Below, in pieces: positions 1 to 7,979 of a DNA stretch of 64,000 bases. Below the pieces are notes generated by a model. The model was not told the origin of the DNA. It saw only the letters and a list, made by a program, of their open reading frames with translations, and did no database searches. The stretch's first letter is position 1, and every line of letters begins with the position of its first letter. This DNA comes from Vibrio diabolicus (lineage in GTDB: Bacteria > Pseudomonadota > Gammaproteobacteria > Enterobacterales > Vibrionaceae), in contig CCKK01000023.1 in NCBI GenBank assembly GCA_001048675.1, forward strand, positions 310,001 to 374,000, in the 5' to 3' direction. A program made the position numbers and the translations under genes.

Positions 1-791
1 TGGTGATCATCGCCAATGCCCACAAACGCCAAGATTTTTTCTTGGTCGGTAATCGCGACAGCGCCCACTTTGGTTTCTTCATAAATAATACGCGCGATTT
101 TCTCAGCGTTTTCGGTGTTGAAGCCGTTGCTTAGAATTCCCACGGAGCGATCAGCAATGGTGAGTGCTCGACGCGAAAACGTCGCAGAAAACTTTTCAAA
201 GATCGCTTTTCTGTCTTGCAGGATACTCATGAACAATGCCGCACCAAATGAGTTCGCGATGATCATCGGTGCTGCAATGGCAGACACCAGCTCATAGGCT
301 TGATCAAAGGGTTTAGCGACGGCGAGCAGCAAAATCATTTGCACAACTTCTGCAACAAACGTGACGCTGAATACGACGCTTGGATTAAACAGCAATGCGC
401 CTTTATTTCGCTTGATAAGGTAAACGTGGAGCAAGCCACCAATTACACCCTCGGCGGTGGTTGAAATTGCGCAGGCGAGGTCAGTAAAGCCACCAAGAGA
501 GTATCGATGGATGCCACCAGTAAATCCGACGGCGAAACCCACCACTGGGCCACCAAACAGCCCGCCCATGACCGCGCCGATCGCGCGAGTATTAGCAATA
601 GCATCGTTGATATGCAGACCGAAATAGGTGCCGAGAATACAAAAGCCAGAGAAAAGTACGTAACAAATTAGGCGGTGGCTTAAGCGCGAAGAAATACTCA
701 GCAAAGGTAAGATGATTGGCGTTTTACTTAGCATGTAAGCCAAAACTAAGTAAACACACATCTGTTGTAAAAGGGAAATGACCAGTTCCAT
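1..791 (-). CDS. LytS/BtsS-type sensor histidine kinase, N-terminal part (cut by window edge)
   Basis: Translation from the ATG at 791 gives MELVISLLQQMCVYLVLAYM followed by several hydrophobic segments, the 5TMR-LYT membrane sensor, and then a GAF-like region with a G-x-G-D-D-H-H motif near the window edge that is typical of LytS-family kinases. About 263 codons are present; the kinase core lies outside the window. It reads in the same direction as the CstA/BtsT-type transporter upstream of it. In E. coli the related BtsS-BtsR system senses extracellular pyruvate and induces the transporter BtsT. The partner LytTR regulator is probably just beyond position 1. The family call is firm; the ligand is inferred from E. 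coli. Confidence 0.85.
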   Translation of the reverse strand, partial: MELVISLLQQMCVYLVLAYMLSKTPIILPLLSISSRLSHRLICYVLFSGFCILGTYFGLHINDAIANTRAIGAVMGGLFGGPVVGFAVGFTGGIHRYSLGGFTDLACAISTTAEGVIGGLLHVYLIKRNKGALLFNPSVVFSVTFVAEVVQMILLLAVAKPFDQAYELVSAIAAPMIIANSFGAALFMSILQDRKAIFEKFSATFSRRALTIADRSVGILSNGFNTENAEKIARIIYEETKVGAVAITDQEKILAFVGIGDDH

Positions 792-824
792 AGTGAACCT
801 AACCTAGAATCAATGTTGTTATTG

Positions 825-925
825 TATACCTAAGTCACCTCAAGATACTTGGCTCAGATAAATAAAGACACCTAAATACATGGCGCTGCGCTCCGAGTTA
901 CGAATCTTAAAGTGACTTGGGTATA
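825..925. repeat. Vibrio-type intergenic palindromic repeat
   Basis: A ~101 bp element bounded by inverted ends: TATACCTAAGTCACCT at the left and AAAGTGACTTGGGTATA at the right. It lies in the gap between the transporter gene and the sensor gene. The ends and the inner CTCCGAGTTACGAATCTT block resemble a small palindromic repeat that I know from many Vibrio intergenic regions; that identification is from memory. As RNA it would fold into one long hairpin. A shorter relative lies at 58979-59030. Confidence 0.6.
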
Positions 926-932
926 AAACAAA

Positions 933-966
933 AAGAGCCTGCAATTGGCAGGCTCTTATCTTAGTC
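933..966 (-). terminator. Rho-independent terminator of the CstA/BtsT-type gene
   Basis: AAGAGCCTGC and GCAGGCTCTT pair around an AATTG loop at 933-957. On the minus strand the stem is followed by TTTTTGTTTT. It sits just downstream of the transporter stop codon. Confidence 0.8.
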
Positions 967-984
967 ACTCGGATGTGACGAGTA

Positions 985-2469
985 TTACGCTGTTTCTGAT
1001 ACGGCTTGTGGTTTCTCTTCGTCAGCCAGTTCAGTTTCACCTTTACCCTTAGAGGTTTTGATAACGTAACCAGTCACTGCTAGGGCAAACACAACACCGA
1101 CGATAGTTGATAGTTGCATTGGCAGGCCAAAACCTAGCGAGCTGTTGTTTAAGATGAACGTGACACATACCGTGGTCATGAAGATAGCAGGGATAGTGGT
1201 AATCCAGTGCAGCTTGTTGTGACGTAGTAGGTAAGCGGACGCAGTCCAAAGCATCATTACTGCTGTTGTTTGGTTAGCAAAACCGAAGTAGCGCCAGATA
1301 ATGCCGAAGTCTACTTGAGTTAAGATACCGCCGATAACGAACAGTGGAAGTGCCATCAGTAGGCGGTTACGTAGCGTCTTTTGTTCCATGTTGAAGTATT
1401 CAGCAAGGATCAAGCGGCTTGAACGGAACGCTGTATCGCCAGACGTAATTGGTAGGATAACCACACCTAGGAACGCAAGGATACCACCGAACACACCAAG
1501 CAGACCAAATGATGCGCTGTATACCACGTTACCAGGGCCACCGTTTTTCACAGCTTCTGATAGTGCGTCTAGAGAGCCGAAGAAAGACAGAGCGATAGCA
1601 CACCAGATTAGCGCGATAACACCTTCACCAATCATTGCTCCGTAGAAGACGAAACGACCGTTTTTCTCGTTTTCCATACAACGTGCCATCAGTGGAGACT
1701 GAGTCGCGTGGAAGCCAGAGATCGCGCCACATGCGATAGTGATGAACAGTGCTGGCCATAGTGGCATATCATTTGGGTTAAGGTTCGAGAACATGTCTGA
1801 AACTTGGAAGTCACCCATTACTGTGTGTTCGCTAGAAAACGCAACGGCTGTCATTAGACCAACAGACATAAAGATAAGTAGAGCGCCAAACAGTGGGTAG
1901 AAGCGGCCAATGATTTTATCGACAGGAACAATCGTCGCAATGATGTAGTAAGCGAAGATTGCGATAACCATTGTAGTCATGCTTACGCTCAAGCTTGTTT
2001 GATCATTGATGAGGTTAGTAATCATGCCTGCAGGAGCAGAAACGAACACTACGCCAACAAGAAGCAGTAGGACAATGGCAAAAATATTCATAAAGTGTTT
2101 TGCGCCATTACCTAGGTAGCGACCAGTGATAGTAGGTACAGATGCGCCGCCGTTACGCACTGAAAGCATGCCTGAGAAGTAATCGTGTACTGCACCAGCA
2201 AAAATACAACCGACAACAATCCAAAGCATTGCCGCTGGACCGTATAGTGCACCCATGATTGGGCCGAAAATTGGACCAACACCAGCGATGTTAAGTAGCT
2301 GAACTAGATAAACTTTCTTTGTTGACATTGGAACGAAGTCAACACCGTCCGATTTGGTGTGAGCAGGCGTTTGGCGTTTTTCATTGATGCCGAAAATCTT
2401 CTCGACGAAAGCGCCGTAGATGAAGTATCCGCCGATTAGGGCTGCGACACAGGTTAGAAACCACATCAT
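985..2469 (-). CDS. cstA: CstA/BtsT-family transporter (carbon starvation / pyruvate uptake)
   Basis: A 494-residue polytopic membrane protein. The N-terminal half has the CstA signature GPIFGPIMGALYGPAAM around residues 65-81, followed by a V-H-D-Y-F-S-G motif. It is shorter than E. coli CstA or BtsT (about 700 residues), as in other short-form Vibrio members. The family imports peptides or pyruvate by proton symport. The start at 2469 is preceded by AAGGA. The downstream LytS-type kinase and the array of BtsR-like sites upstream suggest pyruvate- or nutrient-induced expression, so a BtsT-like role is as likely as a CstA-like one. The substrate is not shown by the sequence. Confidence 0.88.
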   Translation of the reverse strand: MMWFLTCVAALIGGYFIYGAFVEKIFGINEKRQTPAHTKSDGVDFVPMSTKKVYLVQLLNIAGVGPIFGPIMGALYGPAAMLWIVVGCIFAGAVHDYFSGMLSVRNGGASVPTITGRYLGNGAKHFMNIFAIVLLLLVGVVFVSAPAGMITNLINDQTSLSVSMTTMVIAIFAYYIIATIVPVDKIIGRFYPLFGALLIFMSVGLMTAVAFSSEHTVMGDFQVSDMFSNLNPNDMPLWPALFITIACGAISGFHATQSPLMARCMENEKNGRFVFYGAMIGEGVIALIWCAIALSFFGSLDALSEAVKNGGPGNVVYSASFGLLGVFGGILAFLGVVILPITSGDTAFRSSRLILAEYFNMEQKTLRNRLLMALPLFVIGGILTQVDFGIIWRYFGFANQTTAVMMLWTASAYLLRHNKLHWITTIPAIFMTTVCVTFILNNSSLGFGLPMQLSTIVGVVFALAVTGYVIKTSKGKGETELADEEKPQAVSETA

Positions 2470-2563
2470 AGCAATTGTCCTTGGTCTTAGTTGGGTAGGG
2501 TGATTTTTTAATCTCAGGATGCATGTTATGCGTCACTTGTGTTAAATGCATTCGGTTAGTAGA

Positions 2564-2712
2564 TGAGTGGTCGAATAGAGCACTGAGTGGTCGATATACT
2601 GCTTGAGCGGTTTTTAAAAATGGCGAACGGTTGATTGCAGTAGTGAGCGGTTGATTCGAGGCGTCAGTGGTTTAATCTGCAAGCTAAGCGGCAAACGCCA
2701 ATAATTAGTGGT
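2564..2712 (-). promoter_or_regulatory. Array of eight phased BtsR/LytTR-like binding sites
   Basis: Eight copies of an 8-mer close to TGAGYGGT lie at 2564, 2584, 2604, 2624, 2644, 2664, 2685 and 2705, with spacings of 20, 20, 20, 20, 20, 21 and 20 bp. Read on the minus strand they become ACCRCTCA, close to the ACC[G/A]CT[C/T]A half-site known for E. coli BtsR, which there occurs as a direct repeat with a ~21 bp period. The nearest copy is ~95 bp upstream of the transporter start and the farthest is 38 bp upstream of the DUF2799 gene. A -10-like TAACAT (minus strand, 2528-2523) would put the first site near -51. The repeat itself is certain; the bound factor is inferred. Confidence 0.7.
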
Positions 2713-2749
2713 AAGCTTATTTTTGAAAACAATTACTTAAGGAAGAACC

Positions 2750-3091
2750 ATGAAAAAGGCAACGTTAGGTTTGGCGCTGGCTTTACTTGCAGGATGCGCT
2801 GCAACGACGGAAGATCTTGCCAAGTCAGGAGATTGGCATCAGATCGGATATCAAGATGGTGTAGCCGGACATACATCACGCACGATGAGCGAGCTGCGTG
2901 AGTTGGGTAGCGTTAAGCAAAGTGACTACGACCAAGGTTATTTAGAGGGCCTACGTGAATACTGTAACCCTGCTTTTGCGTATCAAATGGGGCTATCTGG
3001 TCAGTATTATGAAGGGGTTTGTGAGGGTACTGAGCAAGCACAAAAATTCCGTATGGAATGGCAGCGTGGCTGGAATGAGTACTCAAATTAA
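2750..3091 (+). CDS. DUF2799 lipoprotein
   Basis: A 113-residue protein that begins MKKATLGLALALLAGCAA, a signal peptide with lipobox LLAGC, so it should be lipidated on Cys16. The mature part has the DUF2799 pattern of W-x-x-x-G-x-x-D-G around 30-40, D-Y-x-x-G-Y-x-x-G-L around 60-72, and a conserved Y-C-N motif. RBS AAGGAAG precedes the ATG. Family function is unknown. It diverges from the transporter gene, and the phased-site array ends 38 bp upstream, so the two genes may share regulation. Confidence 0.8.
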   Translation: MKKATLGLALALLAGCAATTEDLAKSGDWHQIGYQDGVAGHTSRTMSELRELGSVKQSDYDQGYLEGLREYCNPAFAYQMGLSGQYYEGVCEGTEQAQKFRMEWQRGWNEYSN

Positions 3092-3204
3092 TAGTCAATA
3101 AAGCCGCTGTGATACCGTCCGCATAACATAATTGTGGCAAAATTCGACTTATTAAACTATGTTCACATTGCTTGATAGTGAGCACAGAAAAAAGGAATCA
3201 CATT

Positions 3205-3477
3205 ATGTCAACGCAAATGGCTGGTGGCTGGAGTCCATTTAATGAACTCAAAGCAGAGGATAAAGAAGTATTTGCTAAAGGTATCGAGGGGTTTGTCGGC
3301 GTCAAATACTCCCCTTTGGTTGTGGCTACTCAAGTCGTAGCCGGACAAAACTATGCGTTTTTCTGTAATGCAGAAGTTGTCTACCCTGGAGCACAACCAT
3401 ACCCAGCAATGGTTCATATGTTCAGCGACCTTGAAGGTAAAGTCGGTATTACTCACATTGAACGATTGAACTACTAA
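3205..3477 (+). CDS. Small stefin/cystatin-like protein
   Basis: A 90-residue protein starting MSTQMAGGWSPF, with RBS AAGGAA at 3192-3197; an upstream in-frame start at 3172 has no RBS and is not used. There is no signal peptide. Two features match type-1 cystatins: a Gly-Gly near the N-terminus (residues 7-8), and Q-V-V-A-G followed by Q-N-Y at about residues 43-50, the hallmark QxVxG loop that enters papain-like protease clefts. Length also fits stefins (~98 residues). Small conserved Vibrio proteins of this kind are usually annotated hypothetical. The motif is visible; inhibitory activity is inference. Confidence 0.7.
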   Translation: MSTQMAGGWSPFNELKAEDKEVFAKGIEGFVGVKYSPLVVATQVVAGQNYAFFCNAEVVYPGAQPYPAMVHMFSDLEGKVGITHIERLNY

Positions 3478-3488
3478 ATTAAGCCATA

Positions 3489-3525
3489 AAAGGCGCCTGA
3501 CTTTTAAATAAGTGAGGCGCTTTAT
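3489..3525. terminator. Bidirectional hairpin between the stefin-like gene and murQ
   Basis: An imperfect stem, AAAGGCGCCTGACTT with AAGTGAGGCGCTTT, has A/T-rich flanks on both sides. It could end transcription of both convergent genes. Confidence 0.6.
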
Positions 3526-3528
3526 TGA

Positions 3529-4458
3529 TTAAGGTTGATTCGCTTGATCGATCACGACTTTTCTTAAATATCCTTGTTTGGCTTTCAATTGCTCAGTCGC
3601 GCTTTCTTTATCCAGCCCGGTTAAAATCATCAAAATCGCTAACTTGGCGTCGTAGTCCGTTTCTTTGAGCGCAGTTTTAGCCTCTTGGTTAGTACAATCT
3701 GTTGCTTGCATAACAATACGAGCCGCTCTTGCAACTAGCTTTGCATTCGTCGCTTTCACATCTACCATTAAGTTCTGATAACTTTTACCTAGGCGAATCA
3801 TGCTTGCAGTAGTGAGCATGTTCAGTACGAGCTTTTGCGCCGTCCCTGATTTTAAGCGAGTGGATCCCGTTAACGCTTCAGGTCCAACAACGGGGCTGAT
3901 CGCAATATCGGCAATATCGGAAATCGGAGAGTCAGGGTTACAAGATAGTGCTACAGTGGTGGCACCAAGTTCGTTCGCATACTCTAAGCCACCAATCACG
4001 TACGGTGTTCGTCCACTTGCCGCAATACCAACGACGACATCGCGTTGTGTTAGCGCATTCTCTTTAAGATCTTGCTCGCCTAGTGCAGGATCGTCCTCTG
4101 CCCCTTCTTTTGCACGGAACATTGCCTCTTTTCCACCCGCAATAATACCAACGACCATCTCAGGATCCGTGCCAAAAGTCGGCGGGCATTCTGAAGCGTC
4201 CAAGACGCCGAGCCGACCACTGGTGCCTGCACCGATGTAAAACAACCGACCTCCAACCTTAAATGCTTCCGTGATCTTATCAACGGCTTGAGCGATCTCT
4301 GGTAGCACTTTCTCGACCGCAATTGGGACGAGTTTATCTTGTTGGTTTAAACGCTGCACAATATCGAATGAAGGAAGAAGATCGATATCCATTGTTTCAG
4401 GATTTCGACCTTCAGAGACAAGGTGAGAAAGAGCCGCAATAAGCGCGTCATTTGTCAT
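3529..4458 (-). CDS. murQ: N-acetylmuramic acid 6-phosphate etherase
   Basis: A 309-residue protein with a SIS sugar-isomerase fold. The phosphate-sugar loop and the MurQ signature G-A-G-T-S-G-R-L-G-V-L-D-A-S-E-C-P-P-T lie around residues 75-95, including the Glu used in lyase chemistry. MurQ removes D-lactate from MurNAc-6-P to give GlcNAc-6-P in cytoplasmic peptidoglycan recycling. It lies 20 bp downstream of anmK, which makes its substrate, so the two form an operon; nagZ diverges from them. Length is normal for the family. Confidence 0.95.
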   Translation of the reverse strand: MTNDALIAALSHLVSEGRNPETMDIDLLPSFDIVQRLNQQDKLVPIAVEKVLPEIAQAVDKITEAFKVGGRLFYIGAGTSGRLGVLDASECPPTFGTDPEMVVGIIAGGKEAMFRAKEGAEDDPALGEQDLKENALTQRDVVVGIAASGRTPYVIGGLEYANELGATTVALSCNPDSPISDIADIAISPVVGPEALTGSTRLKSGTAQKLVLNMLTTASMIRLGKSYQNLMVDVKATNAKLVARAARIVMQATDCTNQEAKTALKETDYDAKLAILMILTGLDKESATEQLKAKQGYLRKVVIDQANQP

Positions 4459-4478
4459 AGTAATTTAAGCCTTCGTGA

Positions 4479-5591
4479 TTAATTTTTTGAGTAGAGTACG
4501 CCAAGTGAAGCGAGACGACTTGCCCCTGTGACTTCCGGTAAATTGCTAGGGAGGCTATGAATATAGCGCTGCGCAAGCCAAGCAAATGCCATGGCTTCCA
4601 TGTAGTCACCATCAACGCCTTTTTCTGCCGTTGTCGCAACGTGCCATTGTGGCAATAACTTAGTCAATCGCTGCATTAAAAGTGGGTTTCTTGCTCCACC
4701 GCCACAGACCAATAGTTGAGGCGTGATGCCATGAGAAAACTTGTCGACTTCGTTGGCAATGGTAATCGCAGAGTATTCGCAGAGTGTACGCTGTACGTCT
4801 TCGGTTGGTAAATTGTAATGAGCCAGTTGCTGATGCAGCCAGTCAATATTGAACAGTTCTCGCCCGGTACTTTTAGGTGCTGGCATGGCGAGGTAAGCTT
4901 CTTTAAGTAATTGAGTCAACAAAGTAGCGTTTACCGTTCCTTTCAGTGCAAATTGTGCATCTTTGTCGAAGCTTTGCCCAGTGTGCAGCGCACACCACGC
5001 GTCCATCAACATGTTGCCCGGACCAGTGTCATAGCCAATGACTGATTGCTCGGGATGCAGTACAGAGATGTTGGCAATGCCACCGATGTTCAGCACCACG
5101 GTGGTGGAATCTTGCATGGCAAAGATACTTTTATGAAAAGCGGGAACCAGCGGTGCACCTTGACCACCTAGCGCCATATCTTTACGTCGAAAATCTGCAA
5201 CCGTATCAATCCCTGTTTTCACTGCGATGATGTTGGCATCACCCAACTGAGTGGTAAACGGCAAGTTTCCGGTAGGCTGATGGAACACTGTTTGACCGTG
5301 ATTACCAATCGCACGAATTTGTTCCGCGACGTAGCCAGACTTATTGAGCAGTTGTAAAACGGCGTCAGCGAAGAGGTGGCCAAGTTGGTGATCCAATTCA
5401 CCTATGGCTTTTAAATTTGTGGCTTGACCGGTACAAACAGATAACAGCATTTCTTTCAGTGCTGTGGGCATTGGGTAATCGTCGTGCGCAACCAGACGAA
5501 CGTGCTCATCACTTATTTCAACCAGAGCGGTATCAACGCCGTCCATACTCGTTCCAGACATCACACCAATGTACAGTTCGTTAAATTTCAT
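4479..5591 (-). CDS. anmK: Anhydro-N-acetylmuramic acid kinase
   Basis: A 370-residue kinase starting MKFNELYIGVMSGTSMDGVD. The G-V-M-S-G-T-S-M-D-G-V-D motif is the diagnostic N-terminal ATP-binding loop of AnmK, and V-L-N-I-G-G-I-A-N and G-P-G-N are further family motifs. It opens and phosphorylates anhydroMurNAc to MurNAc-6-P. An upstream in-frame ATG at 5618 is not preferred because it lacks an RBS and the family normally starts at MKFN. It is followed directly by murQ. Confidence 0.94.
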   Translation of the reverse strand: MKFNELYIGVMSGTSMDGVDTALVEISDEHVRLVAHDDYPMPTALKEMLLSVCTGQATNLKAIGELDHQLGHLFADAVLQLLNKSGYVAEQIRAIGNHGQTVFHQPTGNLPFTTQLGDANIIAVKTGIDTVADFRRKDMALGGQGAPLVPAFHKSIFAMQDSTTVVLNIGGIANISVLHPEQSVIGYDTGPGNMLMDAWCALHTGQSFDKDAQFALKGTVNATLLTQLLKEAYLAMPAPKSTGRELFNIDWLHQQLAHYNLPTEDVQRTLCEYSAITIANEVDKFSHGITPQLLVCGGGARNPLLMQRLTKLLPQWHVATTAEKGVDGDYMEAMAFAWLAQRYIHSLPSNLPEVTGASRLASLGVLYSKN

Positions 5592-5690
5592 AGCCGATCT
5601 CGTCAATTCTTCATTCACTTATTGTAAAGCAAATCTGAAGCGAATAACCTCATCGAATACGAGATATTCAGCCGATTTTGAGGAGAAAAC

Positions 5691-6674
5691 ATGGGACCGT
5701 TATGGGTTGACGTCGCGGGTTATGAACTGACCGCTGAAGACAAAGAAATTCTGGAACATCCTACGGTTGGTGGCTTAATTCTATTTGCTCGTAACTATCA
5801 TGATAGTGAACAGCTTCAAGCACTTACTCAATCAATCCGCAAGGCAGCCAAGCGCCCGATTTTGATCGGTGTGGATCAAGAAGGGGGGCGAGTACAACGC
5901 TTCCGTGAAGGTTTCTCGTTGATCCCAGCAGCCGAAGAATACGCCAAACATCAAAATGGTGAAGAGTTAGCACGTATGGGCGGTTGGCTAATGGCAGCGG
6001 AGTTGATAGCACACGACATTGATTTAAGCTTTGCACCCGTGCTCGATAAAGGTCATCAATGTAAAGCGATCGGTAACCGAGCATTTGGCGAAGATGCCGA
6101 TACCATTCTTCGATTTAGCACCGCTTACATGCAGGGTATGAAGAGCGTTGGAATGGCAACAACAGGTAAACACTTCCCGGGTCATGGTGGCGTGATTGCA
6201 GACTCACATCTAGAAACACCATACGACGAGCGCAGTGATATTTTTGAACAAGACATGGCGATCTTCAAAGCGCAAATTGATGCCGGTATTTTAGATGCCA
6301 TGATGCCTGCTCACGTGATTTTTCCGAACTACGACTCTCAGCCTGCGAGTGGTTCAGAATACTGGTTGAAACAAGTTTTGCGACAGCAACTCGGTTTTAA
6401 AGGCTTGGTTTTCTCCGATGATCTGACGATGGAAGGCGCTGCCATCATGGGTAGTCCTGCCGAGCGTGGGGCTCAAGCCTTGAAAGCCGGTTGCGATATG
6501 CTATTGATGTGTAATAAGCGTGAAGCACACATTGAGGTGTTGGATAACTTGCCAGTATCAACAGTGCCACTGGCGGATGCGTTACTGAAAAAACAGTCGT
6601 TTTCTCTAAGCGATCTCAAGTTATCTCAAGAGTGGAAAGCGGCGAGTGAAGCGATGAAACGCTTGACCAGCTAA
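5691..6674 (+). CDS. nagZ: Beta-N-acetylhexosaminidase NagZ
   Basis: A 327-residue GH3 enzyme without a signal peptide, so cytoplasmic. It contains K-H-F-P-G-H-G followed by D-S-H (about residues 160-175), the flexible catalytic-dyad loop of NagZ, and S-D-D-L-T-M-E-G-A with the nucleophile Asp near 245. It removes GlcNAc from anhydromuropeptides, supplying anhydroMurNAc to AnmK. RBS GAGGAG precedes the ATG. It diverges from anmK-murQ across ~100 bp. NagZ also feeds the AmpC-inducing pathway in bacteria that have one. Confidence 0.96.
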   Translation: MGPLWVDVAGYELTAEDKEILEHPTVGGLILFARNYHDSEQLQALTQSIRKAAKRPILIGVDQEGGRVQRFREGFSLIPAAEEYAKHQNGEELARMGGWLMAAELIAHDIDLSFAPVLDKGHQCKAIGNRAFGEDADTILRFSTAYMQGMKSVGMATTGKHFPGHGGVIADSHLETPYDERSDIFEQDMAIFKAQIDAGILDAMMPAHVIFPNYDSQPASGSEYWLKQVLRQQLGFKGLVFSDDLTMEGAAIMGSPAERGAQALKAGCDMLLMCNKREAHIEVLDNLPVSTVPLADALLKKQSFSLSDLKLSQEWKAASEAMKRLTS

Positions 6675-6707
6675 ACCTCTTGTAAACGATTCAAAACACC
6701 GATTAGA

Positions 6708-6740
6708 AGCCAAAGTTAATTATACTTTGGCTTTTTATTT
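6708..6740 (+). terminator. Rho-independent terminator after nagZ
   Basis: AGCCAAAG and CTTTGGCT pair around a 9-nt loop and are followed by TTTTATTT. Confidence 0.8.
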
Positions 6741-6743
6741 ATC

Positions 6744-6761
6744 TGTAAATAATAATTTACA
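6744..6761. promoter_or_regulatory. Strong TyrR box upstream of aroF
   Basis: TGTAAATAATAATTTACA is an exact match to the TGTAAA-N6-TTTACA consensus. It lies ~120 bp upstream of the aroF ATG and just upstream of the likely promoter. A second, weak box-like sequence may start near 6777. By analogy with E. coli aroF-tyrA, TyrR plus tyrosine would repress the operon. Confidence 0.85.
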
Positions 6762-6785
6762 CCAAATGTTTTTTATTGTGTACGC

Positions 6786-6813
6786 TTGTTTTTCTTTTTT
6801 AGCCTGTTATCTT
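6786..6813 (+). promoter_or_regulatory. Candidate sigma-70 promoter of aroF-tyrA
   Basis: TTGTTT at 6786-6791 and TATCTT at 6808-6813 are separated by 16 bp. This is placed between the TyrR box and the aroF start, ~70 bp upstream of the ATG. Confidence 0.4.
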
Positions 6814-6881
6814 GTCGTTAAAGCTTAGTTGTCTCACCAAGGATTTGGTTGGGTGTAAAAATAAATATACAGGTTAGAGTT

Positions 6882-7958
6882 ATGCAGAAAAGTGAGTTGA
6901 GCAATATTAATATTAGCGAAGAGCAGGTTCTTATTACCCCAGAGGAGCTAAAAACCAAGCTTCCTTTGAGTGAAAAAGCGCGCCGCTTTATTCAAGAGTC
7001 TCGCCAAACTATCGCTAATATTATTCATAAAAAGGATCATCGCCTGCTGGTTGTATGTGGTCCATGTTCTATCCACGACGTGGAAGCGGCGAAGGATTAC
7101 GCAAAACGTCTCAAAGCGCTCTCTGAACAACTAAGTGACCAACTGTATATTGTTATGCGTGTTTACTTTGAAAAACCACGCACCACGGTCGGCTGGAAAG
7201 GGTTGATTAACGATCCGCACCTCGATGGCAGCTTCGATATTGAACATGGTCTGCATGTTGGACGCGAACTGCTAGTGGAATTGGCAGAGATGGAAATCCC
7301 GCTCGCGACTGAAGCTCTGGACCCAATTAGCCCACAATACTTGGCGGATACTTTTAGTTGGGCTGCGATCGGCGCACGTACTACGGAGTCACAAACTCAC
7401 CGTGAAATGGCAAGTGGCCTGTCTATGCCAATTGGTTTTAAAAATGGCACGGATGGTAGTTTGGCAACCGCAATCAATGCGATGCAAGCTGCGTCTTCTA
7501 GCCACCGTTTTATGGGGATCAACCGTGAGGGACAAGTAGCGCTATTGACCACTCAGGGTAATGCTAATGGACACGTGATCTTACGTGGTGGCAAGCAAAC
7601 TAACTACGACTCAGTGTCAGTTACTGAGTGTGAGCAAGAAATGGCGAAGTCTGGCCTTGATGCGTCATTAATGGTGGACTGTAGTCACGCCAACTCACGT
7701 AAAGATTACCGTCGCCAGCCATTAGTCGCGGAGGATGTGATTCACCAAATCCGTGAAGGTAATAAGTCCATTATCGGCCTTATGATTGAAAGCCATATCA
7801 ATGAAGGAAATCAATCTTCTGACTTAGCTCTTGAAGAAATGAAATACGGTGTATCTATCACTGACGCATGTATCAATTGGGATTCAACTGAGGCACTATT
7901 ACGTCATGCACATGAAGAGCTAGTGCCTTTCTTAGAAAATCGTCTAAAGGCTAATTAA
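6882..7958 (+). CDS. aroF: DAHP synthase, Tyr-sensitive type
   Basis: A 358-residue class-I 3-deoxy-D-arabino-heptulosonate-7-phosphate synthase, the first step of the shikimate pathway. Visible family motifs include C-G-P-C-S-I-H-D near residue 60, E-K-P-R-T-T-V-G-W-K-G-L near 90, G-A-R-T-T-E-S-Q near 160, K-N-G-T-D-G-S near 185 and D-C-S-H-A-N near 265. The start MQKSELSNIN is chosen over an in-frame upstream start at 6849 that would add 11 unusual residues. The TyrR box and the following tyrA gene identify it as the tyrosine-regulated isozyme. Confidence 0.93.
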   Translation: MQKSELSNINISEEQVLITPEELKTKLPLSEKARRFIQESRQTIANIIHKKDHRLLVVCGPCSIHDVEAAKDYAKRLKALSEQLSDQLYIVMRVYFEKPRTTVGWKGLINDPHLDGSFDIEHGLHVGRELLVELAEMEIPLATEALDPISPQYLADTFSWAAIGARTTESQTHREMASGLSMPIGFKNGTDGSLATAINAMQAASSSHRFMGINREGQVALLTTQGNANGHVILRGGKQTNYDSVSVTECEQEMAKSGLDASLMVDCSHANSRKDYRRQPLVAEDVIHQIREGNKSIIGLMIESHINEGNQSSDLALEEMKYGVSITDACINWDSTEALLRHAHEELVPFLENRLKAN

Positions 7959-7979
7959 TACAGGATTTAAGGAACATCA

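Noticed and set aside
2564..2712. CRISPR-like regular repeats upstream of the transporter
   Set aside because: The repeated unit is only ~8 bp with a 20 bp period, which fits regulator half-sites, not CRISPR repeats.
4448..4639. Small frames inside anmK/murQ and many others antisense to large genes
   Set aside because: They overlap clear family genes, lack ribosome sites and match no known protein.
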